This document shows, one piece after another, positions 1 to 10,900 of a stretch of 64,000 bases of DNA. The first letter of the stretch is position 1. Each line of letters opens with the position of its first letter. Source of the stretch: Bacteroidales bacterium (lineage in GTDB: Bacteria > Bacteroidota > Bacteroidia > Bacteroidales > UBA12077); the NCBI GenBank assembly GCA_016342685.1, contig JAEINU010000001.1, positions 1-64,000 on the forward strand, written 5' to 3'. The translations under genes and the position numbers were made by a program. The notes under the pieces were generated by a model, which did no database searches, had not been told where the DNA came from, and saw only the letters and a list, made by a program, of their open reading frames with translations.

Positions 1-78
1 TAGTCATAAATATTTGTGTAATTATAACTACAAATATCTATTTTTTATTTCTCTCCACAACTTTATAAAGTGATCCAG

Positions 79-106
79 GGATCACTTGACATTTCCGGTG
101 GATTAA
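79..106 (+). repeat. IS terminal inverted repeat, left
   Basis: Begins GGATCACTT and ends GGTGGATTAA, mirrored by 1491-1518. The outer part also overlaps a local palindrome at 68-87 (AAGTGATCC, two-base centre, GGATCACTT), so the left end has an extra inverted copy of the outer TIR block just outside the element. Confidence 0.7.
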
Positions 107-111
107 TTTTT

Positions 112-1095
112 TTAAGCATAAATTTTTGCTACTCTATAGAGAAAAAATCTAATATCCTTCACACCTCTTAGTGTTGCTCTGAAAGCTTTAAGCTTAGCAT
201 TGAATGATTCAGCTGAAGCATTGGTACTTCTATTGTCGAAATAGTTTAATATACCTCGGTAGTGATCATGTATTGTATTCATTATTGTACGAAAAGAAGC
301 AAACCCAGCATCTTCAACTTTATTATACCAATGAGCAAGTTTTGTAAGAGCAATATTTTTATCTGTGTTGTGAGTAAATATCATTCGCAAGGAATGAGTT
401 AATGAGTAAGCTTTTTCTATATCCGGATATTGAGCAAATAATATTTTAGCCCTTTCTTTTTGTTTTTCAGTCCACTTATTTGCAGATTTAAATAGCAGGT
501 ATCTACTTCGTGCTAGTAATTGCTTTACAGTGTCGCCATTTGCAAGAACTACAGGTTCATAAGTTTTTTGATTGTATCTAGCTGTTCTTATAGCTTCTGA
601 TTCTTGATCAATCGCCTCCCACCTGTGTTTTATTCTTATCTCTTGCAAGGCATCGTAAGCTAGTTTCTGTACGTGAAATCTATCAATTACTTGTGTAGCT
701 TTAGGAAAACTTATTCTCACAATTTTATTCATTGAATTAGCCATATCCAAGGTAACTTCTTTGACTCTTCTTCTTTTTGATATGGGAATCTTTTTTAAAA
801 CTTCTATCACTTTGTCCGAACAGGTTCCATTTATCATGGCCACTAAAGACCCTTTTTTACCTTTACCCTTCTTATTAGTTATTATAGTATAAAGCTCTCC
901 ATTAGATAAGGCTGTTTCATCAATACTCAAGTATTCTCCAAGATTATGAGAAAATAAAATCCAATGCTCAGCATGTTCGAGTTGATGCCATGTGTAAAAA
1001 TCGCTGAGATATTCTTTGTATTGCTGACCTAATTGATCTCCATCAATATAATAATGCTTTTCAAGACTTCTACTGCTTATTGGGTAATTATCCAA
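112..1095 (-). CDS. ISL3-family DDE transposase
   Basis: Catalytic part of the insertion sequence, moving DNA by the DDE mechanism. Recognisable ISL3-type blocks are LSIDETALSNGELY (first Asp), VTLDMANSMNKIV (second Asp), QVIDRFHVQKLAYDAL, and NASAESFNAKLKAFR near the C-terminus (Glu). At 327 aa it lacks the usual N-terminal zinc/HTH region, which the upstream ORF supplies. There is no ATG at the start of the frame. The first usable start is TTG at 1093-1095, which overlaps the end of the upstream ORF by 8 bp in the +1 frame relative to it. Expression therefore probably depends on coupled re-initiation or a programmed shift. The reading frame is intact. Confidence 0.9.
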   Translation of the reverse strand: MDNYPISSRSLEKHYYIDGDQLGQQYKEYLSDFYTWHQLEHAEHWILFSHNLGEYLSIDETALSNGELYTIITNKKGKGKKGSLVAMINGTCSDKVIEVLKKIPISKRRRVKEVTLDMANSMNKIVRISFPKATQVIDRFHVQKLAYDALQEIRIKHRWEAIDQESEAIRTARYNQKTYEPVVLANGDTVKQLLARSRYLLFKSANKWTEKQKERAKILFAQYPDIEKAYSLTHSLRMIFTHNTDKNIALTKLAHWYNKVEDAGFASFRTIMNTIHDHYRGILNYFDNRSTNASAESFNAKLKAFRATLRGVKDIRFFLYRVAKIYA

Positions 1096-1456
1096 ATAAT
1101 CCTTTTAAAAAAGTCGCGAAATCCTTTGTATAACGCGATCCTTTAGCTGATAAATCCCATTGCTTACTAACAACCTTACCAGTACTGTTTACTAGCCATT
1201 TTCGACGCCTTACATGTAAGTAAACAGCTTTATCTCGAATAGGGAAGTCTTGAAAAACAGATGGTTCGTGAAATCCTTTTGAAATAAGTTTTTCATCAGA
1301 ATATTCTTCCGGTGTGATATTTAGTTCATCTAAATGAACATTAATAACTTTAGTCTCGACTTCAACTTTTGTAATTCCAAAGTAATCAAAGACTTCTTCA
1401 GGCAATAAGGCTTGTATAAGAATACTATATTGTGGTTCTTGTGAATTCATAGTCAT
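1088..1456 (-). CDS. ISAon1-type transposase N-terminal region protein
   Basis: A 122-aa protein encoded immediately upstream of, and overlapping, the DDE ORF. The C-terminal half is rich in Lys/Arg and aromatic residues (VRRRKWLVNSTGKV, then KGSRYTKDFATFLKGLFG), which suits a DNA-binding role. In ISAon1-like two-ORF elements of Bacteroidota this small protein corresponds to the N-terminal region of a normal ISL3 transposase. The start is ATG at 1454-1456, with an alternative at 1448-1450. No cysteine zinc-binding set is visible, so the DNA-binding role is inferred from position. Confidence 0.75.
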   Translation of the reverse strand: MTMNSQEPQYSILIQALLPEEVFDYFGITKVEVETKVINVHLDELNITPEEYSDEKLISKGFHEPSVFQDFPIRDKAVYLHVRRRKWLVNSTGKVVSKQWDLSAKGSRYTKDFATFLKGLFG

Positions 1457-1490
1457 ATTGGTTTAATGACTACAAAGATTATATTTTTAT

Positions 1491-1518
1491 TTAATCCACC
1501 AACTTTTCAAAGTGATCC
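1491..1518 (-). repeat. IS terminal inverted repeat, right
   Basis: Read on the minus strand it starts GGATCACTT and ends GGTGGATTAA, pairing with 79-106. The upstream ORF starts 35 bases inside this end. Confidence 0.7.
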
Positions 1519-1938
1519 ATATCTTTCCATAAAAGTTAAGTACCTAACTTCATTGAAAACGATTTTACGTTTCATAATGATTATTTAAATCTCAGACTAA
1601 ATTAATGTTTGATAGCCATTGTAGTGCTAAAATTGTAAACAAAATCATTAAATGTTTGTATATAAAATGTTTTCTTAACAATATGATACTTTTTAAAATA
1701 AGTTAATTAGGGATTATTAATTGAATATTTTATATATTTAATGTTTAAAAGGCATTATGTATCAGCTTATTTCTGAAATTTATATATTATTAATCAATAG
1801 AAATAATGCATTTGTCAAAAAAAGGCTCTGATTTACAATGTTTTGAAACTTTTTGGCATTTTACACTGTACATATTATTTAGTATAAGCTATTGTAAATG
1901 TGATTAGTATAGATTAATAATTAATGGTCATGATTATT
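1519..1938. other. AT-rich intergenic region upstream of the first giant gene
   Basis: About 420 bases of very AT-rich DNA between the insertion sequence and the first giant gene. No ORF, RNA gene or strong repeat is visible. It must hold the promoter of the giant gene, but I cannot find a good TTTG-N17-23-TAnnTTTG match. The insertion sequence may have separated the gene from part of its original upstream region. Confidence 0.5.
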
Positions 1939-4900
1939 ATGAAAAAAAATAGATTGATTATTAGAATACTTATTTTTATAAGTATAATAGGAAATGCAAA
2001 TATTTCTTTGCTAAATGCTCAAACTGGTCCAGGAGGTGTTGGTAATTCAGATGGATCGAATGGACAGCCATTAAATATACTATGGTTTGATGCAAATTCA
2101 TTATTATTAAATAATAATGATCCAGTTTCAGAATGGACAGATCGATCAGGTAATAATAATCATGGGACTCAGGTTGATGCTCTAAGACAACCCAGTTTTT
2201 TAACAAATACCTTAAATGGTTATCCAGTAATTTCATTCGAAGACAATGCAGGGGGTGGAGGTGAAGAAGACTTTATGAACTTCGATGGTACTACACTTCT
2301 TAATACGGACTTAACCGTTATATATGTGGCTGCACGAAGAGATAATGGTGAAAATTTCGTGTTAGGCGGTACCACTGAATCATCGAATCAGAATTTACAC
2401 TTCGGATGGAGAAATGGGACCCAAAATACATGTAATCATTGGGGGAATGATATATATTCGAATTTAATCGGGGATGGTAGTACGTATGTTGGCGATGGAG
2501 ATCCTAGCGATGACTATGGAATATTTATAAATAGATTGGCCTCAGGAGAAACAGCACCGCAGCGAAGAGCTTTCCAAAATGGGACTCAAATTGGAATTGT
2601 CAATAATCCAAATCAACTTTCTGCATATGGTGGTTCAGCAATTGCACGATGGAGAGCAACTCCAAGATATTACGACGTTAATGTGGCTGAAGTTATATTT
2701 TTCACAAAAGCACTGAACGCTGCTCAAATGCAGATTATCAATCAATATTTAAATGTAAAATATGATATTAGTATAACGAATGATTTATTTGATCCTGTAT
2801 CAACATATATAACAGATGCCACTGGTATTGGAGAAACTAATAGTGAAGAGCATTCAAGTGCTTCCAGTGGAGGATTATATTTAACAGCATTAGGAGGCTT
2901 AAATAATGACGATTATATTTTTGTATCTCATAACGATTCATCAAACAATAGTACTAATTTTAGAATAGACTCAGAAGTTATAGCTGCAGGATCTATAGAA
3001 GCATATAACAGAATATGGTTTATTGATACAGTAGGAACTCCTGCTGCAGAAATAGCTTTTGATTTTAGTGAGTCTCTTTCTGATGGATTAAATCCAACCA
3101 ATATTTCTAATTACACTTTGCTATATCGAAGTAATACTACTGGAAATTTTACGAAAGTTAAAAATGCCGATGGCTTAAAAAATGGAGATCAGGTCTATTT
3201 TAACTTAACAGATCTTGATTTAAATACAGGTTATTATACATTGGGCACGGAAGATAATGTGAATAGCCCATTAGAAGGAGTTGCTGGAAGAACATGGTAC
3301 ACCTTGATTTCAGGGGATTGGGACGATTGGGAAGTATGGACATTGGACCCATCTGGAGCTTTACCAAATAATCCAGATCAATTAACACCATCAACATCAT
3401 CAACAAATACAGCCGATAATGTAGTTATTAAAACAGGAAGAACTGTAACTGTTGCAAGTGATAGTTTAAATCACACAAGCATTACAATCGAAGGTCGTTT
3501 AGATTTAACTACTACAACAGGTCATAGTTTTGGTGAAATACTGGGTAACGGTCGTATTCTGCTAGCAACAGATAATTTTCCTTTGGGTGATGCAAGTCAT
3601 TTCTATACAAAAGGACAAGGAGAGGGAACTGTTGAGTATTATGGAGGATCTTACAAGCTTAATACAGCAAGAGAATATTTTGATGTTGAAATAATACTAG
3701 ATAATGCCACAGATACAATTACTTTACTTAACGATTATGACATTAATGGAAATTTAACAATCTCCACAGGTATTTTAAAAATTAATGATGCTACCGATAA
3801 TCAAATAATAAACATTACTGTTGATGGTGATGTTCTGGTTGAAGCAAATGCAAAAATATTTGTTGGTACTGGTAATTCTTTTGCAACTGGAAATTATCAA
3901 ATTGGTACAGCTGTTATGCCTGAAGATGATGGGTTAAGTTATCATGATGTATTTCATCAATTTACAATTAATGGAAATTTTACGAATAGAGGTGTTGTTA
4001 GATTTACCAATTTAAATGCTCCAGATTATAATACTATGGCTACAAATGGAGCAGTTACAGTTCGTTTAACGGGAGCTTCTAATTCAGAAATTAATTTATA
4101 CAACACAACCGATTTTTATAATTTGATTATTGATAAAGGAACCGATAAAACATATAAAGCCAATTTGTATTCAGATAATGTAAATTATTTTAGAATATTT
4201 GGTGCAAATAGCGTTGGTAGAAGAACTGCAGCGCCATATTCTGCAGAAGATCCTCAAATAAGAAAAGCTTTGTTTATTTATCATGGTACTCTTCAATTAA
4301 GAGGAAATGTATATATACCTTCGTTGAGTGAGGGTAGTCAAGAGGGTGGAAATGGTGATTATGCGATAGGGAAAAATGCGCGATTCTGGATGGATGGATC
4401 AAATGTTACAGTTTATTCAACTGCAAGTGATGTGAGTCAGATAACTGGTTTTACAGCTGCAGATACATATACTGCAGATGGTGTTCAAATCAATAGTAGT
4501 AATCAGGCAATGTCGATATACGGAGAATATAGAATCACAAATGGTACTTTTGGAACACGAAATAGTGCAGGTTTTATATTTTGGGCAGCGGCGAACGCAC
4601 AAATAAAAATTGACGGAGGTACATGTAATGTTGCTCAAATGAGGAGTGCTGGTGGTACTGGTGGTATTGCATCTTATTCTCAAACATCGGGTCGAGTTGT
4701 TGTTCGCGGTAATAGAACTGAAGATGGAGAGGTGACAAGTACATATCCATTGTTTGGATTAGAAAGTACGGATGCTGTTTTTGCAATGTCGGGAGGTGAG
4801 ATCGTAGTTCGTGATATTTCAGGTGCTGCAATTGGAGATTTTTATATCCCTTCTTCTGATGGAAACTATAATGTGACTGGTGGTACAGTTACAATTGAAG

Positions 4901-7900
4901 TAAATGAAACCGATGAGTTTGATTTTTATTCAACAGCAAATATTTGGAACCTAACTGTTAAACGATATAATGATTTAATAACAAATACAGCTACATTTCA
5001 TCTATTGAATGATGTTGTAGTATCTAATGATTTAATAATAGAAACTCCTAATACAGTTACAAATACATCATTAGATGTTTTAGTGTTTATGCACGATAGC
5101 TCCGATGTGACCATTGGAAGAAATTTCACCATTGAAAGAGGAGCTCGTTATGAGTGGCCCGAAAGAGCAAATAATACTTGGGGAGCAGGTTGGTCAATTA
5201 ATACAACAACATTTAATGGATCTGAGAATGGAACATTGTATTTTACTTGGCACGATGATCCAACAGCAGGTGAGGAACAGAATTTTTGGAATTTTGTGGT
5301 TAATAAAACAAATGGTGCAAGTTTAACAATTGCCAGTGATGAAGTGAATAAAACCATGACTGGTATTAGCAATCGATTGATAAAACCCCATGGTGAACTT
5401 CGCGTAGAGAGTGGAACTCTTAATCAGGGAAACTTTTCTGTAAGAGCTTATGGTGATATAATAAATAAAGATGTGATGTTTGTTTATGATCATGGAGTAA
5501 CTCCCGATAATGCAAATTTACGTATAAGACCAGGTAATTATACCATCGAGTCAACAATAGATGCTGAATTTGGATTGGTAAAATTTAATCCTGGTGATGG
5601 TTCTGTTATTTCGTTAAGTAACGATACTTACATTAAAAGATTAAACTACCACAATGGTAGACTATACCTTGGTGCGTATAATTTAAAATTAGATCATCTT
5701 TATAACGGAAGAACAGATGCAACTTATAGGGCAAACAATGGGAGTGTTTCCAGAATGTTTATCACAGATGGAAATGCATCAGATGGAGGATTGTCTTTAT
5801 TAATTCATTCAAATAGAAGGTTTACTTTCCCATTAGGAGTTGGAACCGATGGAGTTGATGTAACAGTTGGTGGTGGTTCTAAATTTACGCCAGCGGAACT
5901 TAATATTACAAACTTCTCTGATACTGGTTATATTCAGGTTTCTGTTGCCGATAAAATATTAGCCACTACAGACCCAACAGGTGGAAATATCTTATCGTAT
6001 TATTGGAGAGTGCGTCATAATGGTTTTAACACAAGTGCTGAACCTACAGTAGTGTTGGATTTTTACTATAATGAAAGTGATGATGATGCATCAGATGAAA
6101 ATAGTTATCGTCCGGGATTTGTAACCGACGAATCTCCTTATACAAGAAATGTAGATGGTAATGCGTCAGGTGTTGATGATGCAAATAATATAATTAATTT
6201 TGATAATGGTGGCTCTGGATTTACATTGCAAAGAGCAAACTATACAGCTGGACGACAAGGTCGCTTTAATGGTCCTTTGCGCGTGTATTATTCTGTAACA
6301 GCCTCAGGGCAATATGATTGGAATGATGCTTCGCGTTGGTTTAGAGATACTCCTGACACAGGTCCAAATTTTGTTCCTACCGATGGAAGTATTGTAGTTA
6401 TTAGAGGTGGTGCAAGAATGAATATCTCTTCCGGTACAATTGCAGATCTTGCAGTTGTGGAATTTGATCATGATTATGTTACAAACCCAACACCTACACC
6501 AGAAAATGTTCCAAGAATGCAATTTCATGCAAATGGAACATATGATGTTGGAAACGTTAAAGGTACAGGTATGGTATCTTTTAATGCAACCAGAACAATA
6601 AATCTTACAGGTGATTTTGGTGATTTTGGTTCAAACTTAGAATCATATTACTTGTATTTTGGTGGCAATGCAACTTTAAATAGTATCCCTTTTCCTATAC
6701 CAAATTTAATGTTGGAAGGTGCAACATATGCTATTGATCAGAACATTACGATTAATGCTGATTTTATCATTCAGGGAAATTCTAATACAACTCCTATTCA
6801 AGATATATATGTTAAGCGGGATTTAGTATTAGGATATTGGCGAGGAGGTAGATTGCATTTTCCTCCTACAGGATCATCGCTTACTATGACAATCGATCGA
6901 AATATAGATTTTACACAATATTCTCCTCAGGGACAACAACGAGATATTATAATTGATAATCCGGGTGTTGTAAGTACTTTGGAACATAATCTTATTGTTA
7001 AGGGTGATATTATTCACGGGCCCGAAGATTATTATGATTTTGATTTATTTAATGCATCTGATAGACCAGCGGTTGTTTTAGAATTCCAAGGTGAGACTGC
7101 GCAAAGATATTATAGAACGTCTAATAGTATTCCTGATTTATATAGAGTTATAGTAAACAAAGGAACAAGTCAACTAAATACATTTACTTTCGAAGATGAT
7201 TTTAATTTATATGGACCCACAAATGGAACTACGAAAGCTCTTGAATTGCAAAATGGTATTTTAAAATTAGATGATATTGATATCGACATAGACCTTAGTT
7301 CAGGTGGAGTCGATTTTGAAATCCCTTCAACAGCACGATTGCAAGTAACTCAAGGAACTGTAAATGTTTATGGAGATAATACAGGTATTTGGCTCGATGG
7401 GAAATTATTAATTGATGGAGTCAATGGTATTGTTGATATGATAAATGGTGCAGGTAATGGGAATAATTATATTGAATATTCTTCATCTGGAAATGCAAAT
7501 ATAGAGATTACAGATGGGCAGCTTTTAATTGGTTCTCAAATAAGAAGAGGTTTAATAACCGAAGAAGGAGTCTTGTCTTTTGTACAATCTGGAGGTGAAG
7601 TTCAGTTGGGTGTTAGGCATGGGGGTGATAACGATAGAGCTATCTTTGAAATACTAAATGCAGGAAGTTCATTTGTTCATTCTAACGGAGATTTCATATT
7701 AGTTAATGATTATAGGGCTGGATCAAGTATCGCAACTACATATTTTAATCCAGAAACTGCAATTATATTATCGGGCGCAGAAATGCAGTTTGGTAATGCT
7801 TCCACACTAGCAGGAAGTGAAGATTTTACTTTGTTTGCTGGAAAGGAATTAATGAATGTAACCGTAAATACAAATGCATCTTCAACTTTAACATTAGATA

Positions 7901-10900
7901 TTGTGCCTTTAATTTTATCTGAGAATCTTACAATAAATACAAATTCAGAATTTGATGCAAATGGATTGGATTTAACAATAAAAGGTGATATGTTGGTTGA
8001 TGGAATTTTTACATCAAATCAAAATAGCACATATTTTACAGGAAGTGTTGCCCAACAAATTACAGGGAGTCCTGTTTTCTGGAATTTATATAAAACAAAT
8101 TCAAATTTATTAACATTAAATAATGATGTTGACGTAGATAATGAGCTCCATTTAGATGATGGTACTTTCAACGATGGAGATAATACCTTAAGCGTTCAGG
8201 GAAATACATGGATGGATATTACTCATACATGGGGAGGAACCAGTGATGGAATCTTATTGAATGGATCGAGTGAGCAGGTATTATTAGGTAATGGTATTTT
8301 TGGGAAACTATCGGTAAATAATAGTGCAGGAATATCTATCCCGCAAAACAATATATTTACAATTGATGGCGCCTTACAATTAGAAAATGGAGTTCTAGAT
8401 GTTGGGAAAAATCTTTTAATTATTGATGAGGATGCTATTGTAATTGAAAAAAATATTTTCTCTGAAAATAATATGATTCAGACAAACATTTCATTTACCG
8501 ATGCAGGTATTAAGAAATACTTCACGGCAATTATTCCTGCTGATAATTATAATTTTATATATCCACTTGGTTCAGAAGGAAAATACTCACCTATTGAATT
8601 GTCTATTGATAATGTGGATGCCGGAGGATCTATAAGAGTAAAAGCAGCAAACGAAATGCATCCTACTATTGTTAATGATGCAGAGCCCTGTAATGAAATT
8701 GTAGATACGCTAAATGTACTTAAATATCACTGGTTGATGGAAGCTGATAATATTAACGGTTTTACAGCCAACGCAAGTATGAAATATTACATTGAAGATT
8801 ATCAGGAGAATTCAGCATTATATGATGTGACAGATTATATTGCAGCCAGGTTGTTATGGGGGAGTACGCTCTGGAATAAATATGACCAGGCAAGTTTCGA
8901 TGAAGGAAACACCTTATTGAGATTTAGTTTTGCAGGTGATGATGATGATGGTATTAGCGGAGATTATACTGCAGGGGTAGAAGATCAAGGAGGTACTTGT
9001 GAAGGTGCTATTCCAGATGAGGTGCCTGCTTATATTAGTATTAGCGATGGAGATTGGACAGATGGTTCGATATGGGAAACATATCCTATTCCTGGTGGCT
9101 TTGTTCCATTAAACGGACCAAGAGGAGCTGTTGCAATTGTAGAGCACGAAGTTACCATTCCAAGTAATTATATTTTAAATTATAAAACAACTATAAATAG
9201 CACAGGTATAGTAAAAGTAGGCTCAACATTTGGACATCGTTTAGGAATTATAGAAGGAACAGGGACCTTACAATTAGAACGAGGAAATTTACCTGCTGGT
9301 ATTTATGATGACTTCTTTAGCAGAAGTGGTGGTACAATAGAGTTTACAGGAAATACAGATTATGATGTTCTTAGCGAAGTTGTTACTGTTCGTAATTTAA
9401 AGTTTACGGGAACTGGTGAACGTCGCTTACCAAATCTTGATTTTGAAGTGTTTGGTTTATTAACAATAGCTGGTGATGATGCTAATTTACATGTTATTAA
9501 TGAGCATGATAGAAACATGACTCTTGATAGTAATGTAGTGTTCACTCAAGGTAGTTTTGATGCAGGAATTGGCACATCAAAAGTAACAATGAATGGAACA
9601 TACAATCAGACTATAACAGGTAATTTTACAGATCCAAATGAGTTTTTAAATTTAGAAATAGACAATTCTGCAGGTGTTACCCTTGCTGGAAGTGTTGAAG
9701 TTGATGGAGTATTAGAATTTGTTGATGGTATAATCACAACAAGTGTAGCAAATATATTAATTGTTGATAACGCGGCAGAAACAACAGCTGTAGTTGGATA
9801 TAATTCATCGAATTATGTTGATGGACCAATGAGGAAGTTGATAAATAGTGGCGATGATTTTATTTTCCCTGTAGGAGATAATACCAGATATGGACAACTG
9901 GTTGTAACTAACGCAACAGCAAGTTCAGCTGGATATTGGGAATCTGAGTATTACAATGCAAATCCACACCCAACATATGATACTTCAAGTTATGCAGCTC
10001 CGTTAAATATGGTAAGTGGAAATGAATATTGGAGACTTAGTGGTCCTGAGTTAACAAGTAGCGCAGATGTTACTGTTCGATGGGATTCGCAAAGTGGATT
10101 GTCAGCAATGACAAGCGATAGGGTAAATAATTTACATATGGCTCAGTGGATAACAGGTACGCCAGATGAGTGGCAATCTGTTGGAACTGACGTTACTGAT
10201 GGAGGGGTTAATTCTGGAACTATAAAAAGTAATGCAGTAATTACATTAGAGAAGCATTATTTCACAATCGGCTCTAATGAATTAGCACCATTGCCAACCG
10301 CAACATTTATTAGCTCCGATATTTCTATTTGTGCAGGTCAGTCAACAAACTTGCAAATAGGATTAACAGGAGCCCCTAATTGGACAGTGACAATTGAAGA
10401 AGGTGGAGATAGTTATATTTTCCCTCCTCAGGCAACAAGTCCATTAACATTCTCAGTAGATAGTGCGGGTACATATACAATTACTGCCATTTCAGATATG
10501 AATGGTGCTGGAGTAGTATTTGGTAATGATGTTATTGTAACCGTAGCTCCTGTCCCAGCATTACAAGCAATAAATGGGGGAGGAACTTATTGTCAAGGTG
10601 CGAGCGGGCTTGCAATTGGATTGGATGGATCTGAGTTGGGTGTAAATTATCATCTTGTAGATCCACTAAGCGCAACTGTAAGTGTTGTTGCGGGAAGTGG
10701 AGGTGCAATAAGTTTTGGAACATACACCGATGCTGGCACATATACTATTGAAGCTTATAGCGCTATATATAGTGCATGTTCAACGCCATTAGGGACTGTT
10801 GATATAATAATGAATAATGCTCCAATTGTAAATATGTCTATCTTGAATGATACAATTTGTGATGGTGATGATCCTCAAATACAATTTGATTTTATTGCAG

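Larger units (their letters stand above)
79..1518 (-). mobile_element. ISL3/ISAon1-like insertion sequence, apparently intact
   Basis: The element spans two minus-strand ORFs, an N-terminal-region protein and a DDE transposase, bounded by imperfect terminal inverted repeats at 79-106 and 1491-1518. The ends match at the outer GGATCACTT and inner GGTGGATTAA blocks (20 of 28 positions by eye). No target-site duplication is visible: the 8 bases outside each end differ, so the exact outer limit is uncertain or the duplication has decayed. Both ORFs are open and the catalytic residues are present, so the copy may be active. It lies directly upstream of the giant surface-protein locus. Confidence 0.8.

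Noticed and set aside
1096-1120. T-TTT-TTA heptamer as a -1 programmed frameshift site in the insertion sequence
   Set aside because: The transposase ORF is in the +1 frame relative to the first ORF. A -1 shift at this site leads into a different frame.
1924-1938. ATG 1924 as start of the first giant protein
   Set aside because: It adds MVMII before MKKNRLIIRIL. The normal Bacteroidota signal peptide starts at the third ATG (1939).
4417-4831. Several minus-strand ORFs inside the giant genes (e.g. 4417-4683, 14118-14435, 17559-17888)
   Set aside because: They are shadows of long low-complexity coding sequence, with no start context, signal peptide or family resemblance.
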